A stretch of DNA of 10,226 bases from Thermoleophilia bacterium. GTDB taxonomy: Bacteria; Actinomycetota; Thermoleophilia; Gaiellales; JAICJC01. Positions 6,114 through 10,226 of the stretch are shown piece by piece. The position numbers were made by a program, and so were the translations under genes. The notes under the pieces are model-generated. The model worked only from the letters and a program-made list of their open reading frames with translations, was not told where the DNA came from and did no database searches. The stretch's first letter is position 1, and every line of letters starts with the position of its first letter. The stretch is from contig JAICJM010000144.1 in assembly GCA_025928435.1 (NCBI GenBank), forward strand, positions 1-10,226, written 5' to 3'.

Positions 6114-7108
6114 GCCTCGAGCCGCGGCGGGAGCCCGAACAGGGGGAAGAGCGTCTCGGTGCCGAGGAAGAACGTGAGCTCGGCGATGCCGCCGTCCTCG
6201 ATCTCGAGCACCTGCAGCGCCCACGGGTCGTACCCGCTGCCGGTCTCGCTCGGCTTGTACTGGCCGAACGCCGGCGAGCCGTTGGCCGCCATCGTGGGGA
6301 GGACGCGTGACCCCTTGCAGCCGATCCCGGGGCCCATCCACCAGTCGAAGATGTCATCGCGACCGCGCAGCCACATGTCGTACGGCGGCATCGACTGGGT
6401 GGCGTCCTTGCGGATCAGCGCCGTCAGCTTCTCCATGTCGTACTCCTGGAAGGCCTCGACGTAGCGGGCCAGCAGATCGCGATCGGCGTCGCTGAGCGGC
6501 TTCGTGGAGCCGGCCGACACGACATCGGCCTGGTCGAGCGTCGCCCGGGCGCGCTGGAGGGCGCTGTTGACGGACGCCACGCTGGTGTCCAGGAGCTCGG
6601 CCACCTCGGCCGCCTTCCAGCGCAGCACCTCGCATAGGATCAGGACGGCCCGCTGCCGCGGCGGAAGGTGCTGGAGCGCGGTCACGAAGGCGAGCCGGAT
6701 CGTCTCGCGGGAGAGGGCCACGTTCTCGGGATCGCCGTCGGGGGCGATCGACGTGTCGGGGATCGGCTCGATCCAGGTCACCTCGGGCAGCGTGTTGAGG
6801 TTCGATTCGATGGGCTCCACGGAGGGCCCGAGATCCATCGGCCGCGCCCGCCGCTCCCGCCCGTTCAGCATGTCGAGGCACACGTTGGTGGCGATCCGGT
6901 AGAGCCATGACCGCAGCGCGGAGCGGCCCTCGAACCGGCCGATGCTGCGCCAGGCGCGGATCAGCGTGTCCTGGACGGCGTCCTCGGCCTCGAAGGGCGA
7001 GCCGAGCATGCGATAGCAGTAGGCCGTCAGCTCGCGCCGGTGCTGCTCGAGCTCACCGAACGCAGGCGTGGCAGTGAGCGACGATCCCTCCACGGGGACA
7101 TCGTACAA
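6110..7108 (-). CDS. ECF sigma-70 factor with SnoaL-like C-terminal domain (SigG/TIGR02960-type)
   Basis: The 332-residue RNA polymerase sigma factor has region 2 at about 24-90 (YRMLGSPFEAEDAVQDTLIR, then WLYRIATNVCLDML) and region 4 at about 130-195 (LPPRQRAVLILCEVLRWKAAEVAELL, a -35-binding helix-turn-helix). A SnoaL/NTF2-like domain fills about 205-325 (LARYVEAFQEYDMEKLTALI ... WALQVLEIEDGGIAELTFFL). This layout fits the M. tuberculosis SigG group, in which the extra domain is thought to modulate activity in place of a classic anti-sigma factor. The first possible start is TTG at 7108; GTG at 7093 is an alternative and neither has a clear ribosome site. It lies 26 nt downstream of the amine-oxidase stop with a strong palindrome between them, so co-transcription is uncertain. 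It overlaps the STAS gene by four bases at the 3' end. Confidence 0.9.
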   Translation of the reverse strand: MYDVPVEGSSLTATPAFGELEQHRRELTAYCYRMLGSPFEAEDAVQDTLIRAWRSIGRFEGRSALRSWLYRIATNVCLDMLNGRERRARPMDLGPSVEPIESNLNTLPEVTWIEPIPDTSIAPDGDPENVALSRETIRLAFVTALQHLPPRQRAVLILCEVLRWKAAEVAELLDTSVASVNSALQRARATLDQADVVSAGSTKPLSDADRDLLARYVEAFQEYDMEKLTALIRKDATQSMPPYDMWLRGRDDIFDWWMGPGIGCKGSRVLPTMAANGSPAFGQYKPSETGSGYDPWALQVLEIEDGGIAELTFFLGTETLFPLFGLPPRLEA

Positions 7109-7116
7109 CGTGAAGC

Positions 7117-7135
7117 GCCGGTGCCTGGCACCGGC
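7117..7135. terminator. 19-bp perfect palindrome after the amine-oxidase gene (terminator or repeat)
   Basis: GCCGGTGCC-T-GGCACCGGC has nine-base arms around one central base; as RNA it would fold as about a seven-pair GC stem with a five-base loop. It begins at the first base of the amine-oxidase stop codon and lies before the sigma-factor start. No T tract follows on the minus strand, so it is not a textbook rho-independent terminator. It may be a U-less actinobacterial terminator, an operator or a REP-like element. Confidence 0.55.
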
Positions 7136-9048
7136 TATTCATGGCAGGCGTGGCCGGCCGAGGGCGGCGGCACGTCCAGGGCGGGGTTGCGGTCGAAGAA
7201 GCCGACCGGGCGCAGCTCGAAGCCGCATCGCGCCACCGGCATCACCGGCCAGTCCTCGAGGCGGGGGAAGTGGTGGGCGCCGAACACGTACCAGAGCACC
7301 ACGTCCTCGTCGACGAGGTCACGGTCGGCGGCCGTCCACTGCGCGAGCCCCTCGCCGCCGGCCGACTGGTTGGGGTACTCGCCCGCCGGGTAGCGCTCGT
7401 CGCGGCGGTACGGCGTGACCCACACGTGGTGGTCGAGGAAGCGGGCCCGCTCGCGCACCTGCGAGTCGGGCTGCTGCATCGGCAGGATGTTGTCGCCCGG
7501 GACGAGCTCGTACGCCACCGGATCGCCGATGCGGTTGCGCCGGGCCCGGTTCTCGACCCGGAACCGCCGGGCCGTCCCGGGCGAGACCAGCCGTTGCGCC
7601 TGCGACTCGCGCTCGTAGGTGCGGCGCACGGGCCGGAACGCACTCCCGTCCGGATTCTCGGGGCCCCACGGGTCGGCGGCGGCCTCGATGTCGCAGGCGA
7701 CGTTGGCGGTGCCGTCGACGTCGAGGTCGAGCCGGGCGCAGAAGAAGTGCTGGTGGTGGCTCGTGACGATGCCGTCGCCCAGCGGCAGGGAGTGCGGCGA
7801 GCGTTCCCCGGAAACGTTCCCGGCCGTGTGCAGGATGCCGGTGAGCTTGCCCTCGAACTCGATCGACCCGTCCTGGTGGAAGTACCAGAAGAACCCGTAC
7901 TCGTAGTTCCCGACGGTGACGATCGAGGAGACGACGAGCCGCCGCGACCGGGCCCGGTCGACCCGCCCGGAGTGGTCGTCGGTGTGCTTCCAGAGCAGGT
8001 TCGCATCCTCCTCGTGGATGCAGATCGCGTTCCCGATGGTGTGCGGCTCGCCGTCCCAGCCGTTCGTGACCCCGTCCAGGTAGGCGATCTCGCCCAGGCA
8101 GTCGCAGCCGAGCTCGAGCGAGTTGGTGAGCGGGCCGAGGCCGTACTCGCCGATGTCGAAGACGTTCTTGAAGTGGGTCGTCGGCCCGGGATCGCCGTAC
8201 GGGATCACGAGCTCGGCGATCGAGGCCCGGTGGCAGATCTGGCGCCGCTCGCCGCCGTCCGTGTAGCCGATGTCGTGCAGGACGAGGCCCTCGCGCGGAT
8301 GGAACCCGACCCGCATGTCCCACCGCTGCCATTCCAGATGGCGGCCGGCCAGGGTGAAGCTGGGGCCGTCGGGCTGCGTGATCTCGATCGGGCGCACGTC
8401 GTCGCGGTAGGGGCGGCCGCCGCCGTCGCGGTAGTCGCCGCCCTCGCCCGACGGCACCGGTGTCCCCGGCGACACGTCGTCGACGCGCAGGACGCGCATC
8501 TCGTCGAGGTCGACGACCGCGGTGAGGCCGTGCAGCGGGCGCGAGTAGGGGTTGTCGCCGTGGTCGTCGCGGCGCACCCACGAGATCGCGCGCGCCAGGC
8601 GCGAGGGGCCGGGCTCGAACGTCCCGCTCGACCACGGCTCGACGTGCACGTCGGCCGGATCGACCCCGCGCCGGCGCAGGGCGTCCAGGTAGCGCGGATC
8701 GGCCCGGACGGCATCGATCACCGCCACGAACTCCTCGATGTGGATCGCCGGCTGCACCCCCTCGGGCAGGTCGGCGGCCGAGGCCTCGCCGTCGCCGCCG
8801 AGCGCCACGATCGCCTCGACCCCGCGGCGGCGGCCGTTGTCGAGCAGCACGCAAAAGGCCTCTCGGGCCGGCAGGGCGCCGCCGGCCTTCCACCCCAGGT
8901 AGTCGGCCTTGTCGGGCTCGCGCAGCTCGACCGACACCACCCGCACCCGGTCGGACAGTCCCGGCGCCGCCTTCGCCCGCCGGGCCGCCTCGGCCACCTC
9001 GGCGGCCGTCAGCGGGTCGAGCGGATGGGGCACGCCGTCACTCGTCAC
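7135..9048 (-). CDS. Copper/TPQ primary-amine oxidase
   Basis: The 637-residue enzyme oxidises primary amines to aldehydes with release of ammonia and H2O2. All cofactor residues are present. Y382, in TVGNYEYGFF, becomes topaquinone. D298, in FKNVFDIGEYG, is the catalytic base. H432 and H434 (HQH) and one of H592/H593 (HHFPRLEDWPVMP) bind copper. Length and numbering almost coincide with the Arthrobacter globiformis enzyme (TPQ382, D298, copper ligands H431/H433/H592). N-terminal N2/N3-type domains occupy roughly 1-210. There is no signal peptide, so it is probably cytoplasmic. The GTG at 9048 overlaps the DUF1028 gene by 11 bases; GTG at 9033 is an alternative just after that stop. It is the last gene of the ridA-DUF1028-oxidase operon. 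The amine used cannot be read; phenethylamine, tyramine or histamine are usual for the family. Confidence 0.96.
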   Translation of the reverse strand: MTSDGVPHPLDPLTAAEVAEAARRAKAAPGLSDRVRVVSVELREPDKADYLGWKAGGALPAREAFCVLLDNGRRRGVEAIVALGGDGEASAADLPEGVQPAIHIEEFVAVIDAVRADPRYLDALRRRGVDPADVHVEPWSSGTFEPGPSRLARAISWVRRDDHGDNPYSRPLHGLTAVVDLDEMRVLRVDDVSPGTPVPSGEGGDYRDGGGRPYRDDVRPIEITQPDGPSFTLAGRHLEWQRWDMRVGFHPREGLVLHDIGYTDGGERRQICHRASIAELVIPYGDPGPTTHFKNVFDIGEYGLGPLTNSLELGCDCLGEIAYLDGVTNGWDGEPHTIGNAICIHEEDANLLWKHTDDHSGRVDRARSRRLVVSSIVTVGNYEYGFFWYFHQDGSIEFEGKLTGILHTAGNVSGERSPHSLPLGDGIVTSHHQHFFCARLDLDVDGTANVACDIEAAADPWGPENPDGSAFRPVRRTYERESQAQRLVSPGTARRFRVENRARRNRIGDPVAYELVPGDNILPMQQPDSQVRERARFLDHHVWVTPYRRDERYPAGEYPNQSAGGEGLAQWTAADRDLVDEDVVLWYVFGAHHFPRLEDWPVMPVARCGFELRPVGFFDRNPALDVPPPSAGHACHE

Positions 9049-9715
9049 CGGGCACCCCGTAGCTGGGAGCGGAGGCGGGGTCGAGCGCCCGGGAGACGTA
9101 GTCGGCGGCGAGCGGCTGCCACCGCGCCCACAGCTCGCCGAGCTCGGCGACCGGGTCGCCCTCGGTCCAGTCGACCCGCAGGTCGGTGACCGGCCAGGCG
9201 ACCGCGTCGCAGACCACCATCCCGGCGGAGTGCACCGGCCCCTCCTCGCCGCCGGCGTCGCGGCCGGCGGCCAGTGCCGCGACCAGGCGAGCGCCGAGCT
9301 CGGCGGCCGGATCGGCGACGAACGCCTCGGCCATCGCCGCGGGGACGGCGTCGTCGGCGAGCAGGTTGCCCGCGGCGGCGCAGTCCGGCGCGGACACGTC
9401 CGCGTGGCGGCCGAGCGTGCGCTCGCCCGAGAAGGCGGCAGACCGGCCGAAGGCGTCCACGACCGTCAGCTGGCGGTAGGCCGCGAGCGGCGTCGCCGCC
9501 GTCACCGCCGCCAGCGCGTCGGGGGCCGAGGCGCCCGCGGCGACGCGGTCGAGCAGGGCCGCGCCGAGCGACGGGTCGGTGATGTTCTGGCTGCAGGCGG
9601 CGCCCACGCGCGCACGCGCCCATGCGCACCGGGCCGCGACGGCCGGGCTCGACGACGACACGATCGCGCCCACCATCCCGGTGCGCCCGCAGCAGCCGAC
9701 GAGCGAGAGCGTCAC
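9038..9715 (-). CDS. DUF1028 family protein (putative Ntn-hydrolase fold)
   Basis: The 225-residue protein matches the DUF1028 family: SLVGCCGRTGMVGAIVSSSS at the start, AWARARVGAACSQNITDP (about 37-54), RQLTVVDAFGRSAAFSG, AAGNLLADDAVPAAM, GGEEGPVHSAGMVV, and the ending LRVDWTEGDP...YGVPGD. The family has an Ntn-hydrolase-like fold, and T2 would be exposed after methionine removal, but no activity is established that I know of. The GTG at 9715 overlaps the ridA stop as GTGA and gives the normal family N-terminus; the open frame up to 9751 adds unrelated residues and is rejected. It is coupled on both sides (ridA upstream, amine oxidase downstream), so a role in amine or amide catabolism is inferred from context only. 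Confidence 0.88.
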   Translation of the reverse strand: MTLSLVGCCGRTGMVGAIVSSSSPAVAARCAWARARVGAACSQNITDPSLGAALLDRVAAGASAPDALAAVTAATPLAAYRQLTVVDAFGRSAAFSGERTLGRHADVSAPDCAAAGNLLADDAVPAAMAEAFVADPAAELGARLVAALAAGRDAGGEEGPVHSAGMVVCDAVAWPVTDLRVDWTEGDPVAELGELWARWQPLAADYVSRALDPASAPSYGVPGDE

Positions 9716-10037
9716 GGCAGCACCGCGACGGCCGTCACCTCGACCACCCACTCCGGCCGTGCCAGGGCGGAGACGACCAGTCCGGTGAACACGGGTGCAC
9801 GCCGGCGAGGCGGTCGCCGAGCACGCGGTAGACGGGCTCGCGATGGCGGATATCGGTGAGGTAGACGTGGCAGGAGACGATGTGCTCGAGGGCGGCGCCG
9901 CACTCGCCGAGCAGGCGCTCGATGTTGCGCATCACCTGCTCGGCCTGTCCGGCAGGATCGCCGACGGCGACGTTCTCGCGGGTGTTGAACGGCCGCACCC
10001 GGACGTGCCCGCCGACGGTGATGCGATCGCCGCTCAT
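9712..10037 (-). pseudogene. RidA/YjgF-family enamine/imine deaminase, -1 frameshift
   Basis: Restoring one base near 9794 gives a 108-residue protein of the RidA family: GDRITVGGHVRV (3-14), DPAGQAEQVMRNIERLL, HIVSCHVYLTDI, then PVFTGLVVSALARPEWVVEVTAV. RidA proteins hydrolyse reactive enamines/imines made by PLP or oxidase enzymes, which suits a gene coupled to an amine oxidase. The conserved Arg before the last strands of true RidA is not seen (GVHPVFTG), so it may be another Rid subfamily. Compared with usual members about 20 residues seem missing ahead of GDRITV, and the upstream frame does not supply them. ATG at 10037 has only a weak AAGG upstream. As read, the frame would run on to 9735 with an unrelated tail. 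Confidence 0.78.
9793..9795 (-). other. Frameshift site in ridA (C run one base short)
   Basis: The coding strand reads GGC GTG CAC CCG TGT TCA, leaving the family frame. One more C in the three-base run gives GTG CAC CCC GTG TTC ACC (V-H-P-V-F-T), after which the frame continues to the TGA at 9712-9714 that overlaps the next start. Same base and same run length as the lesion at 2304-2306. Confidence 0.82.
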
Positions 10038-10084
10038 AGGGCAACCTTGCGTGTGGTTGTTCCTGTTCTTTGAAATCTGAGTAG

Positions 10085-10226
10085 TGCACCGAGGAACTGC
10101 TCGCCCGACTGCGCTCGGCCCCCGAGGGCCGCGTCGGCGACGCCGAACTCGAAGCACGCCGCGCAGTCGTGCTCGCCCTCGTTGCCGCCCTCACACCGCT
10201 GGTCGAGCAGATCCGCCTGCTCACCA
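10085..10226 (+). pseudogene. IS110-like transposase fragment (5' truncated, continues past right edge)
   Basis: An open plus-strand frame begins just after TAG at 10082-10084 and runs to the window edge. It has no start codon and reads TEELLARLRSAPEGRVGDAE, then LEARRAVVLALVAALTPLVE and QIRLLT. From memory this resembles the interior helical linker of actinobacterial IS110-family transposases, between the DEDD domain and the transposase_20 domain. The first, catalytic part is missing, so it looks like a remnant cut near 10085. The call rests on about 47 residues and recall alone; another transposase or an unrelated helical protein is possible. Confidence 0.5.

Noticed and set aside
7141..9189. 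682-codon plus-strand open frame opposite the amine oxidase
   Set aside because: It is the antisense of a gene with all catalytic residues in place; its translation shows only codon-position shadow and no domain.
1..10226. tRNA, rRNA or CRISPR arrays
   Set aside because: No cloverleaf-like segment, rRNA signature or regularly spaced repeat was seen; nearly all sequence is taken up by protein genes.

Overview
The window is very GC-rich, with GC-ending codons, short intergenic gaps and overlapping stop/start codons. The gene content points to an actinobacterium: an ECF sigma factor with a SnoaL-like C-terminal domain beside a small STAS protein, a TetR of the 'IWxRPEP' type, and a histaminase-like copper amine oxidase. 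A deep lineage such as Thermoleophilia is my guess from gene flavour and is not proven by the sequence.

Left part (1-3775, all minus strand): a tight operon read right to left. It holds a fold-IV PLP aminotransferase resembling (R)-amine transaminases, then a large fusion of aldo/keto reductase, PNKP-type P-loop kinase and HAD-like domain (broken by one missing base), then a LysE-family exporter and a SIS-domain sugar-phosphate protein that runs off the left edge. Junctions of 28 nt, 4 nt overlap and 1 nt overlap suggest one transcript and possibly one small-molecule pathway with its own exporter.

Middle (3776-6113): a single-domain cobalamin-independent methionine-synthase-like protein is transcribed divergently from the aminotransferase. 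An imperfect, AT-richer direct repeat brackets it. It converges on a TetR regulator whose upstream region carries three CGTAC-N3-GTACG palindromes, almost certainly its operators. A STAS protein lies on the other side of these operators.

Right part (6110-10037, minus strand): an ECF sigma factor overlaps the STAS gene tail to tail. Upstream of it, separated by a 19-bp perfect palindrome, is an amine-oxidation operon: ridA (also broken by one missing base), a DUF1028 protein and a full-length copper/TPQ primary-amine oxidase with all cofactor residues present. The oxidase makes aldehyde, ammonia and H2O2. RidA would clear reactive imines/enamines, and the aminotransferase and aldo/keto reductase on the left could handle related amines and carbonyls, although they form a separate operon.

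Right edge (10085-10226, plus strand): an open frame resembling the interior of an IS110-family transposase, with no start, abuts the AT-richer leader of a short-looking RidA. This suggests a mobile-element scar.

The two frameshifts (near 2304-2306 and 9793-9795) have the same form: a C run that should be four long is three long on the coding strand. Sequencing or assembly error is therefore a serious alternative to gene decay.
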